Shown: piece by piece, positions 16,682-25,933 of the stretch | Position numbering within the stretch: position 1 is the stretch's first letter | How the letters are laid out: every line of letters begins with the position of its first letter | Assembly: GCF_025465995.1 (NCBI RefSeq) | Contig: NZ_JANLNY010000004.1 | Coordinates: 124,001-188,000 of the forward strand | Source: Pseudomonas sp. 5P_3.1_Bac2 | GTDB taxonomy: Bacteria > Pseudomonadota > Gammaproteobacteria > Pseudomonadales > Pseudomonadaceae | Direction: 5' to 3' | DNA length: 64,000 nt | Translations under genes and position numbers: made by a program | The notes under the pieces: generated by a model | Database searches by the model: none | The model's input: the letters and a program-made list of their open reading frames with translations, nothing else | What the model was told of the DNA's origin: nothing

Positions 16682-19600
16682 ATGTCTCTGGCCGAGATCC
16701 GCCTGGATGACAAGTACCGCCTTGCTACCGGTCATCTTTATCTCACCGGCACCCAGGCGCTGACCCGCCTGCCGATGCTGCAAAAACAGCGTGATACGGC
16801 CCAAGGCCTGAACACCGCCTGTTTTATTTCTGGTTACCGTGGCTCGCCTTTGGGCAATCTGGATAAGAGCTTGTGGGACGCCAAAGACTATCTCAAAGAC
16901 CATCACATTCACTTCCAGCCCGGCGTCAACGAAGAGCTGGCCGCCACCGCCGTATGGGGTAGCCAGCAGACCGGTCTGTTTCCCGGGGCGCGCTACGACG
17001 GCGTGTTTGCCATGTGGTACGGCAAGGGGCCGGGGGTGGATCGCTGTGGTGATGTGTTCAAACACGGCAACAACGCCGGTGTCGCCCCCCATGGCGGGGT
17101 GCTGTTGTTGGCGGGGGACGATCACGGCTGTAAGTCATCGAGTATTGCCAGCCAGAGCGAGCACAACTTCATTGCCGCCTCGATCCCGGTGCTAAACCCG
17201 TCCAATGTCCAGGAAGTGCTCGACTACGGCATTATCGGCTGGGAGCTGTCGCGCTACAGCGGTTGTTGGGTGGCGCTGAAAACCATTGCCGAGAACGTCG
17301 ACTCCTCGGCCGTGGTCGAGGTTGACCCGCTACGGGTCAAGCTGCAAGTGCCCAGCGATTTTCAGCTGCCGGAAGATGGCGTGCATATCCGCTGGCCGGA
17401 CCCACCCCTGGCTCAAGAGGCGCGCCTTAACACCTACAAAATCTATGCGGCGCGGGCCTTCGCTCAGGCCAATCAACTAAACAAAGTGATGCTTGATTCA
17501 GCCAATCCGCGCTTGGGCATCATCACCACCGGCAAGTCCTATCTGGATGTGCGTCAGGCCCTGAATGATCTGGGCTTGGACGACGAACTGTGCGCGCAGA
17601 TTGGCTTGCGTGTGCTGAAAATCGGCATGAGCTGGCCGCTGGAGCCGATCAGCGTGCACCAGTTTGCAGAGGGTTTGGACGAGATTCTGGTGGTCGAAGA
17701 AAAGCGCAGCATCATTGAAGATCAGCTTACCGGTCAGTTGTATAACTGGCCGGTGGGTAAGCGTCCGGTGGTGGTGGGCGAGTTCGACGAGCAGGGCCAG
17801 ACGTTGCTACCGAACCTAAGCGAACTGACTCCAGCGATGATCGCCCGGGTCATCGCTAAGCGTCTGGAGCCGATCTACACCAGTGCAGTGATCAAGCAAC
17901 GTCTGGAGTTTATCGCCGCCAAAGAGGCCGCCCTCGCTGCGCCGAAGCACAGCACTGTACGCACACCACACTTTTGCTCGGGCTGCCCGCACAACAGTTC
18001 CACCCAGCTGCCTGAAGGCAGCCGCGCCCAAGGCGGCATTGGTTGCCACTACATGACCCAGTGGATGGATCGCAACACCGATACTTTCACCCAGATGGGC
18101 GGCGAGGGCGCCACTTGGATCGGTCAGGCGCCCTTTACCGATACGCCGCATATCTTCCAAAACTTAGGTGACGGCACTTACTTCCATTCCGGCCAGCTGG
18201 CCTTGCGCGCCGCCGTGGCTGCCGGGATCAATATCACCTACAAGATTCTCTATAACGACGCGGTGGCCATGACCGGTGGTCAGCCCATCGATGGTGAGCT
18301 GCGCGTCGATCAACTGAGCCAGCAGGTATTTGCCGAGGGAGTTAAGCGCATTGCCCTGGTCAGCGATGAGCCCGATAAGTACCCGAGCCGCGCCGGTTTT
18401 GCGCCGATTGTGAGTTTTCACCATCGCCGTGAGTTAGATGCGGTGCAGCGTGAGCTGCGCGAGTTTAAGGGCGTCTCGGTGCTGATTTATGACCAAACCT
18501 GCGCCACGGAAAAACGCCGGCGGCGCAAACGCGGCAAGTTAGCTGATCCGCAAAAACGCGCCTTTATCAATCCCGCGGTGTGCGAGGGTTGTGGCGATTG
18601 CAGCGTGAAATCCAACTGCCTGTCGGTACAGCCCTTGGAAACAGAGCTGGGGCGTAAACGGCAGATCGATCAGAACGCCTGCAATAAAGACTTCGCCTGC
18701 GTTGAGGGCTTTTGCCCGAGTTTTGTCACCGTGCATGGCGGCCATTTGCGCGAGAGTGCGGCGCTGGGCTTGGGCGCGTTGTTTATCGCCGTGCCGCAGC
18801 CCCAGCAACCGAAGCTGGCGCGTCCCTGGAATATTCTTCTGCCCGGTGTCGGCGGCAGCGGCGTGACCACCGTCGGCGCGCTGTTGGGTATGGCGGCGCA
18901 CTTGGAGGGCAAGGGCTGCAGCGTGCTCGATCAAGCCGGCCTGGCGCAGAAATTTGGCCCGGTGGTGACCCATATCCGCATCGCCGCTAAGCAGGACGAT
19001 ATCTACGCCGTGCGCATTCCGGCCGGTGAAGCTGATCTCCTGTTGGGCTGCGATTTGGTGGTGTCGGCCAGTGAGGATGCGCTAGCCAAACTCAACGATA
19101 AAATCGCCCATGCGGTGGTTAATAGTCATGAGTCGGCCACCGCGGAGTTCACCCGCAATCCCGATGCCCAAGTGCCCGGCAGTGCCATGCGCGAGGCGCT
19201 GATTGAGGCGGTAGGGGCGAACAAAATCCACTTTGTCGATGCCACCGATCTGGCCACCAAGCTGCTAGGCGACAGCATTGCCAGCAACCTGTTTATGCTC
19301 GGCTTTGCTTACCAAAAAGGCTTGGTGCCCGTGTCGGCGCAAGCCATCGACAAGGCCATTGAGCTCAATGGTGTGGCCGTGGAATTTAACCAGCAGGCGT
19401 TTCTCTGGGGCCGTCGTACCGCCTACGACAGTGCCGCGGTGGAGCGTTTGGTTCGCCCGCAGCAGGCGCAAGCGAGTAGCAGCCAAAGCTTGCAGCAGTT
19501 GCTTAATGACCGCACCGAGCGTTTGCAGGCTTATCAAAACCCGGCCTATGCCGCGCGTTATCGGCGCATGCTGGCGCGGGTGGTGCAGGCCGACCGTAGC

Positions 19601-20149
19601 GATGATCAGGCCCTGAGCAAGGCGGTCGCCCGTTATTACTACAAGGTGCTGGCCTACAAGGATGAGTACGAAGTGGCGCGGCTCTACAGCGATGGTAGTT
19701 TTACACGCCAGCTTGAAGCGCAGTTTGCCGGCAACTATCGCTTGCAGTTTCATCTGGCGCCGAGCTGGCTGAGCAAGCCTGATCCGCGCACCGGGCAGCC
19801 GCGTAAACGCCAATTCGGCCCGTGGATGCTCAAGGCGTTCGCGGTGTTAGCACGCTTTAAATTCTTGCGTGGCACTTGGCTGGACCCATTCGGCCACAGC
19901 GCTGAGCGTCAGCAAGAACGCCAACTGATTGCCGAGTACGAGGGCTGGTTGGAGCTGGTGTTGGCGCGGATCAATGGCCGTAACTACGCCGCTGCTTTGG
20001 CCATTGCGCAGTTGCCGGAGCAGATTCGCGGCTATGGCCATGTCAAACAGCGCAGCCTCGAGCAGGCGCGTCAGCAAGCTGAGCAGTTATTGGCGCGGCT
20101 TCAGGTGACGGAGATCGCCGCAGTACGGGTCTACGATCCAGCCGCCTAA
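16682..20149 (+). CDS. Fused indolepyruvate ferredoxin oxidoreductase
   Basis: One 1155-residue chain that joins the alpha and beta parts of IorAB and oxidatively decarboxylates aryl-pyruvates (from Trp, Phe, Tyr) to acyl-CoA, passing electrons to ferredoxin. Order: pyrimidine-binding domain (~20-250), TPP-binding domain (~425-620; FCSGCPHNS and GGEGATWIGQAPF), an iron-sulfur region at ~634-685 rich in Cys (CEGCGDCSVKSNC then CNKDFACVEGFCPS), the gamma/beta domain (~715-930; NILLPGVGGSGVTTVG) and a C-terminal DUF6537 (~950-1150). GAGGAG precedes the ATG. Faces the Lrp gene. Confidence 0.93.
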   Translation: MSLAEIRLDDKYRLATGHLYLTGTQALTRLPMLQKQRDTAQGLNTACFISGYRGSPLGNLDKSLWDAKDYLKDHHIHFQPGVNEELAATAVWGSQQTGLFPGARYDGVFAMWYGKGPGVDRCGDVFKHGNNAGVAPHGGVLLLAGDDHGCKSSSIASQSEHNFIAASIPVLNPSNVQEVLDYGIIGWELSRYSGCWVALKTIAENVDSSAVVEVDPLRVKLQVPSDFQLPEDGVHIRWPDPPLAQEARLNTYKIYAARAFAQANQLNKVMLDSANPRLGIITTGKSYLDVRQALNDLGLDDELCAQIGLRVLKIGMSWPLEPISVHQFAEGLDEILVVEEKRSIIEDQLTGQLYNWPVGKRPVVVGEFDEQGQTLLPNLSELTPAMIARVIAKRLEPIYTSAVIKQRLEFIAAKEAALAAPKHSTVRTPHFCSGCPHNSSTQLPEGSRAQGGIGCHYMTQWMDRNTDTFTQMGGEGATWIGQAPFTDTPHIFQNLGDGTYFHSGQLALRAAVAAGINITYKILYNDAVAMTGGQPIDGELRVDQLSQQVFAEGVKRIALVSDEPDKYPSRAGFAPIVSFHHRRELDAVQRELREFKGVSVLIYDQTCATEKRRRRKRGKLADPQKRAFINPAVCEGCGDCSVKSNCLSVQPLETELGRKRQIDQNACNKDFACVEGFCPSFVTVHGGHLRESAALGLGALFIAVPQPQQPKLARPWNILLPGVGGSGVTTVGALLGMAAHLEGKGCSVLDQAGLAQKFGPVVTHIRIAAKQDDIYAVRIPAGEADLLLGCDLVVSASEDALAKLNDKIAHAVVNSHESATAEFTRNPDAQVPGSAMREALIEAVGANKIHFVDATDLATKLLGDSIASNLFMLGFAYQKGLVPVSAQAIDKAIELNGVAVEFNQQAFLWGRRTAYDSAAVERLVRPQQAQASSSQSLQQLLNDRTERLQAYQNPAYAARYRRMLARVVQADRSDDQALSKAVARYYYKVLAYKDEYEVARLYSDGSFTRQLEAQFAGNYRLQFHLAPSWLSKPDPRTGQPRKRQFGPWMLKAFAVLARFKFLRGTWLDPFGHSAERQQERQLIAEYEGWLELVLARINGRNYAAALAIAQLPEQIRGYGHVKQRSLEQARQQAEQLLARLQVTEIAAVRVYDPAA

Positions 20150-20158
20150 GTCGGGTGA

Positions 20159-20198
20159 TAGCGGTGGCGTCAGCCAAGCTGGCGCCACCGGCTATTTA
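20159..20198. terminator. Hairpin between convergent oxidoreductase and GNAT genes
   Basis: TAGC-GGTGGCG-TCAGC and GCTGG-CGCCACC-GGCTA pair into a long GC-rich stem with a three-base loop, followed by a short T-rich stretch; placed between two convergent stops. Confidence 0.65.
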
Positions 20199-20672
20199 GT
20201 CGAGGGGCAAGGTCAGGCTATGGCCATGCAGGGTAAAACCGAGTTTCGCGTAAAAAGCATGGGCCTGGCTGCGGCTGACCTTGCTCGACAGCGCGACCTT
20301 GTAACAGCGCCAATGCCGCGCTCGCTCAATGGCCTTGGCCATCAAGGCTTGGCCAATCCCCAAACCTCGGGCCTGAGCGTCTACCACCACATCCTCCAAT
20401 ACGGCAGAACGGGCGAAGTTATGCGCCAGGTGTTCGATCAGATGCAGGCTGCAGGTGCCAAGTAACTGGCCATCGCGCTCGGCCACCAGCACCTCAATGT
20501 TGCTGGGCAGTTGGCTGAGGCGCAGGGCCATTATTTGCGCATCGGCCCGGGCCTCATCAGGGCCAAGCTGCTGCAGTAACGCACACAGGGCTGGTGCATC
20601 GGTGCTACTGACTGCGCGCAGTTGCACGGTGGCGAACGGGGAGTCGGGCAAACGCTCTGCTAAAGGGTTCAT
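20196..20672 (-). CDS. GNAT-family N-acetyltransferase
   Basis: 158 residues with the acetyl-CoA pyrophosphate loop DAQARGLGIGQALMAKAI (Q/RxxGxG/A) and preceding strand VLEDVVVD; the end (SRSQAHAFYAKLGFTLHG) is the usual GNAT C-terminus. Substrate cannot be told. AGGAG lies ahead of the ATG. Confidence 0.9.
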   Translation of the reverse strand: MNPLAERLPDSPFATVQLRAVSSTDAPALCALLQQLGPDEARADAQIMALRLSQLPSNIEVLVAERDGQLLGTCSLHLIEHLAHNFARSAVLEDVVVDAQARGLGIGQALMAKAIERARHWRCYKVALSSKVSRSQAHAFYAKLGFTLHGHSLTLPLD

Positions 20673-20787
20673 GGTGCTCTCCTAGGTGGGGCCTGGGGCA
20701 GTATATTTAGCCGCTGTGGCCGCAACATGACAAATTCGCATCATCTGGTAAGATGCGGCCCGCTGTTGGCTGCATCGCGCAGCCCGG

Positions 20788-20862
20788 GTTCCCATAGTTC
20801 AATGGATAGAATAAGCCCCTCCTAAGGGCTAGATACTGGTTCGAATCCAGTTGGGAACGCCA
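20788..20862 (+). tRNA. tRNA-Arg(CCT)
   Basis: Seventy-five bases: acceptor GTTCCCA/TGGGAAC, anticodon loop CTCCTAA (anticodon CCT, reads AGG), T arm CTGGTTCGAATCCAG, encoded CCA. Stands alone. Confidence 0.97.
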
Positions 20863-22540
<1,678 letters not shown>

Positions 22541-22584
22541 AACGCCGCCTTAGTCGTGGTCTAAATAGGCGACGATTGCCGATA

Positions 22585-22620
22585 AAAATGCCCTCTGTGT
22601 AAACAGAGGGCATTTTTTAT
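22585..22620 (+). terminator. Terminator after gdhA
   Basis: AAAATGCCCTCTGT-GTAA-ACAGAGGGCATTTTTT, a perfect long stem with T run. Confidence 0.93.
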
Positions 22621-22731
22621 GGGCGCTACTTTTGCCTGAGAGTTAAGGCTAAAGAGGCCATGCGTGCTGTGTTAGCCTGCTGTGCCGGGGCACTTTTATC
22701 CCGGCGTACCGTGCTGAAGCAGGAGCCTTAA

Positions 22732-23097
22732 ATGAGCCAGGATGCAATCAATTTCCGCGACAAGTTAAGTCTGTTGAGTGAGCAGTGGTCACCGCGCGTG
22801 GTGGCTGAGATGAACGACTATCAGTTCAAGCTGGTGAAGATTCAGGGCCAGTTCGTTTGGCATTCCCATGCCGATACCGATGAAGTGTTTATCGTCCTGA
22901 ATGGCCAAATGAGCATTGAGATGCGCGATAAAACGGTGCTGCTGACGGCGGGTGAAATGTATGTGGTGGGCAAGGGCATTGAACATCGCCCTAGCGCCGC
23001 GCAGGAGTGCAGTGTGCTCTTGGTGGAGCCGCGTGGCGTGGTTAATACCGGCGATGCCGGTGGGGCGTACACGGCCGCGAACGATATTTGGATTTAA
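22732..23097 (+). CDS. Small cupin-domain protein
   Basis: 121 residues, a single cupin barrel. Likely metal ligands are in [11 protein letters not shown] (two His and Glu) and GIEHRPSA. Such stand-alone cupins resemble mannose-6-phosphate isomerase-like proteins, but no substrate can be named. AGGAG lies ahead of the ATG; a hairpin follows the stop. Confidence 0.85.
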   Translation: MSQDAINFRDKLSLLSEQWSPRVVAEMNDYQFKLVKIQGQFVWHSHADTDEVFIVLNGQMSIEMRDKTVLLTAGEMYVVGKGIEHRPSAAQECSVLLVEPRGVVNTGDAGGAYTAANDIWI

Positions 23098-23104
23098 CCC
23101 CAGA

Positions 23105-23143
23105 CGCTCAGGCTGCGTTTAAGCATTGAAGACAGCCTGAGCG
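23105..23143 (+). other. Hairpin after the cupin gene
   Basis: CGCTCAGGCTG and CAGCCTGAGCG form a perfect 11-bp stem with a 17-base loop, eight bases after the stop codon. There is no T run, so it may stabilise or factor-dependently end the transcript. Confidence 0.55.
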
Positions 23144-23339
23144 CTGGCTGAAGCGGGGGCGTGCCTGATTAATCAAGTGCGGCTCTTCTCCACACCCCGG
23201 ATGAGTCGCCTGTAGCGCAGGCGGGCGCTTGTTACGTGGCTAAGGCTTATAAAATGTGAGTGATTACCTGACTGTTAGTCAGTTTTATCAGGGGATCGCC
23301 CTTGCTAGGTTGCAGTGACGCAAATAGCCGAGGTGATCT

Positions 23340-23897
23340 ATGAAAACTCAAGCGATGCTGATGTCCTTAACCTTGTTGGCAGCCAGTGCTGCAGCCAGCG
23401 CAGCCGACTATATAAAACCCTCCGATGTGAAGCCCTATGGCGAAGCCCCAGCGATTCAAGAGAAGTTGGTCAGCTCTTCGGCCACAGAAAAAACCTACGC
23501 CTTGATCCTGCGCACTGGCGACGACGTCTACACCGCGCTGAATGATTTTGCTGTGCGCCACAAAGTGGTGGCCGGGCGTTTTACCGCCATCGGTGCGGTG
23601 AGGGATGTGAAGGTCGGTTGGCTGGATCGCAAGCGTAAGGAGTACAAGATCATCGCCGCCGACCAGCAGGTGGAGATCCTTGCCCTGACTGGGGATGTCG
23701 GCGTGGTGAATGGCACTCCAGCCGTGCATGCCCATGTGGTGCTTAGTCGTGATGACGGCAGCGTATGGGGCGGGCATTTGATGCATGCGGTGACCTCACC
23801 CACCGTTGAAGTGATCTTCACCACTTACAGCACGCCCTTGCCGAAGATGTTTGATGACGAATCCGGCATGACGCTATTTAACTTTCAGAACCGCTGA
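23340..23897 (+). CDS. Exported PPC/DUF296-domain protein
   Basis: 185 residues. Residues 1-22 (MSLTLLAASAAASAA core) look like a signal peptide; the rest is the PPC fold, better known as the plant AT-hook-associated domain and in bacterial cytosolic proteins. The metal-type motif VHAHVVLSRDDGSVWGGHLM (~125-144) is intact. Export of this domain is unusual: a nucleic-acid role is unlikely in the periplasm, so a small-molecule or enzyme role is more plausible (inference). GAGGTG precedes the ATG. Monocistronic. Confidence 0.8.
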   Translation: MKTQAMLMSLTLLAASAAASAADYIKPSDVKPYGEAPAIQEKLVSSSATEKTYALILRTGDDVYTALNDFAVRHKVVAGRFTAIGAVRDVKVGWLDRKRKEYKIIAADQQVEILALTGDVGVVNGTPAVHAHVVLSRDDGSVWGGHLMHAVTSPTVEVIFTTYSTPLPKMFDDESGMTLFNFQNR

Positions 23898-23931
23898 GCC
23901 GTTATCGGTTTAAGCAGCCCAGGTCGCTGTT

Positions 23932-24825
23932 TCATAAGCAGTAGGGCGTGGGCTGCTGTTGCGATGCGTTGGCATCGGACAGACGGGTGTGTTCAATAAA
24001 CTTTTCAATCAAGGGCGAATGCTGCTGTTTGCGCCAGACGAAATAAATATCGCTGGCGGACAGTTCCTCCACCACTTGCGCCTGCACCTGCTGAATAGCC
24101 AGGCCGCTGGCCTTAAAGATGCTTTCCGGGATGCAGGCAAAGCCTAAGCCCGCGGCGACGCAGGCGAGGATGCTGGGGTAGGACTCAATCTCCAGGGTGA
24201 TGCGCGGCTGGATACGCTGATCGATCCATTGATCGACCTGATGGCGGTAGTAACAACTCTTGCCGAACACATACAGCTCCAGCTCAGCCAGTTTGCTTGA
24301 GTCGGCGTGCACTCCTGGCGGGGTGATCAGCAGCAGCTGTTCATGGAAGGCCGGACTGCTCGCCAGCAGCGGATGTTCGATAGGGCCGTCGGTGACGATC
24401 AGGTCCAGCTCGCCCTCCATCAACAAACGCTCCAGCACAAACGAATGCTCAGGACGAATATGCAGCTCGACGCTCGGGTAGGCGCTTCGGTAGCTGACGA
24501 TATGCTGTGGTAAGTGGCTGGCTAGGGCCACGTCCAGCGCCCCGATGCGCAAGACGCCTTGGGGCTGGCTGTCGTCGCGAAATAGCCCTTCAGTCTGCTG
24601 CGCCAAGCTCAGCAACTGTTTGGCGTGCTGGTAAAACAGGCGCCCTTGAGGGGTGATCAGCAGGCGGTTTTTCTCGCGGTTAAACAGCGTGGTGGCTAAG
24701 CCTTCCTCCAGCTCTTTAAGGCGTGTGGTGATGTTCGACGGCACGCAGTGCAGCTGTTCAGCCGCAGCGGCAACCGTACCCTGTTCGACCACGGCGCAGA
24801 AAAACTTGAGCTGGGAGAGTTTCAT
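23932..24825 (-). CDS. LysR-family regulator
   Basis: 297 residues: N-terminal winged helix-turn-helix (MKLSQLKFFCAVVEQGTVAAAAEQLH..., residues ~1-60) and a two-lobed effector domain (~90-290). Belongs to the CysB/Cbl-like shape by the VPSNITTRLKELEEGL recognition helix, but the effector is unknown. Divergent from the ABM-domain gene and glyoxalase gene, with a dyad between them, so these are its probable targets. Confidence 0.9.
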   Translation of the reverse strand: MKLSQLKFFCAVVEQGTVAAAAEQLHCVPSNITTRLKELEEGLATTLFNREKNRLLITPQGRLFYQHAKQLLSLAQQTEGLFRDDSQPQGVLRIGALDVALASHLPQHIVSYRSAYPSVELHIRPEHSFVLERLLMEGELDLIVTDGPIEHPLLASSPAFHEQLLLITPPGVHADSSKLAELELYVFGKSCYYRHQVDQWIDQRIQPRITLEIESYPSILACVAAGLGFACIPESIFKASGLAIQQVQAQVVEELSASDIYFVWRKQQHSPLIEKFIEHTRLSDANASQQQPTPYCL

Positions 24826-24851
24826 ATAGGTTCACTTTTTGAGAGTCTTTA

Positions 24852-24878
24852 GCTAATAAACAATCACTTTTTATTAGC
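24852..24878. promoter_or_regulatory. Dyad operator in the LysR-ABM spacer
   Basis: GCTAATAA-N11-TTATTAGC is a perfect inverted repeat 27 bases before the LysR start and 83 bases before the ABM gene, the usual place and size for a LysR recognition site that also autoregulates. Confidence 0.6.
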
Positions 24879-24960
24879 AAGTGGCAAGCCTAACCTTGGC
24901 TCCGTGTTCACCAAGGCCTGCAGAAATTCCTCCGCAGCCTTAGCTCGAAAGGAGAGGGTT

Positions 24961-25257
24961 ATGACTTATCACGTATTGGTGCAGTTCGACGTCCCCAGCG
25001 ACAAACGCGAAGAGTTCGCCAAAGCCGCGCTGTTCGATGCCAACGGTTCGCTGCAAAACGAGCCCGGCACTTTGCGCTTCGAGGTGATCCGCGACGAGCA
25101 CAACCGCAATCGCTTCTACCTCGATGAAGTGTACGAAGACGCCGCCGCGTTTGAGCAGCACTGCCGCAACGAAACCATCGTCGAGTTCTACAAGATGATC
25201 GACAGCTTCGCCAACGGTCCGCTATTCCTGTTCAAAGGTAATCGCGTCGCCGGTTAA
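24961..25257 (+). CDS. ABM-domain (antibiotic biosynthesis monooxygenase-like) protein
   Basis: 98 residues, a ferredoxin-like dimeric alpha-beta fold related to LsrG, YgiN and quinol monooxygenases. Pattern: VLVQFDVPSDKREEF, then EPGTLRFEVIRDEHNRNRFYLDEVYEDAAAF in pieces, and a final aromatic helix. AAGGAGAGG ahead of this ATG fixes the start; an upstream frame without a ribosome site is rejected. Probably co-transcribed with gloA-like gene 50 bases downstream. Confidence 0.87.
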   Translation: MTYHVLVQFDVPSDKREEFAKAALFDANGSLQNEPGTLRFEVIRDEHNRNRFYLDEVYEDAAAFEQHCRNETIVEFYKMIDSFANGPLFLFKGNRVAG

Positions 25258-25307
25258 ACCCCGATGGGCACCTGCGGGTGCCCGTCAAATGATTAAGGAG
25301 CATGAAT

Positions 25308-25703
25308 ATGCGCATCTTGCACAGCATGCTGCGGGTCACCGATTTACCCGCATCTATCCGTTTTTACACTGAAGTCCTGGGCATGCGTTTGCTGCGGCAA
25401 AAAGACTATCCCGAGGGACGCTTCACCCTAGCCTTTGTCGGTTATCAGGATGAGAAGTTGGAGGCGGCCTTGGAGCTGACCTTTAACTGGGAAACCCATT
25501 CCTATACCCAAGGCACCGGTTACGGCCATCTGGCCATTGAAGTGGCTGACGCCGCGCAAACCTGCGCCCATGCCCGCAGCCTAGGTCACCCGGTGATTCG
25601 TGAGGCTGGGGTGATGAAGCACGGGCATACCGTGATCGCCTTTTTGCAGGACCCGGATGGCTACAAAATTGAGTTGATCCAGAAGGGAACCCAGGCCGAT
25701 TAA
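25308..25703 (+). CDS. gloA: Lactoylglutathione lyase (glyoxalase I) family
   Basis: 131 residues beginning MRILHSMLRVTDL, a single-chain VOC fold. Metal/substrate pattern of glyoxalase I is present: His at MRILHSMLRV, Glu in LELTFN, His in YGHLAIEV and Glu at the end in GYKIELIQ. Converts the methylglyoxal-glutathione adduct to S-lactoylglutathione. The second of two close ATGs is chosen because AAGGAG is seven bases ahead of it and only one base from the first. Paired with the ABM gene under a LysR regulator. Confidence 0.92.
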   Translation: MRILHSMLRVTDLPASIRFYTEVLGMRLLRQKDYPEGRFTLAFVGYQDEKLEAALELTFNWETHSYTQGTGYGHLAIEVADAAQTCAHARSLGHPVIREAGVMKHGHTVIAFLQDPDGYKIELIQKGTQAD

Positions 25704-25791
25704 GCGACTCTGTCCTAAGGTAGCCATTGTTCGTGTGTCGGGGTGAGTGCAGCACTGCACCGCCTGCCCGCCGCTTCAGCCATCCGCATTA

Positions 25792-25840
25792 ATACCCTAG
25801 CAGGGCGCTAAAGAGTCTTTAGCGGCTGCAGGGTATTTTT
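25792..25840 (+). terminator. Long multi-part terminator after gloA
   Basis: ATACCCT / AGGGTAT, GCAG / CTGC and CGCTAAAGA / TCTTTAGCG nest into one long hairpin with small bulges and a one-base loop, followed by TTTT. The loop is too tight as drawn, so a few central pairs must open. Confidence 0.8.
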
Positions 25841-25933
25841 GTCGTTGCCGCAGATCCGACTAGTTGGCGTGCTAAGGACGGCACGCACCCCCGCGCACAT
25901 CTTCTGCCTCACATACAGGACCTGAAGTTCGCC

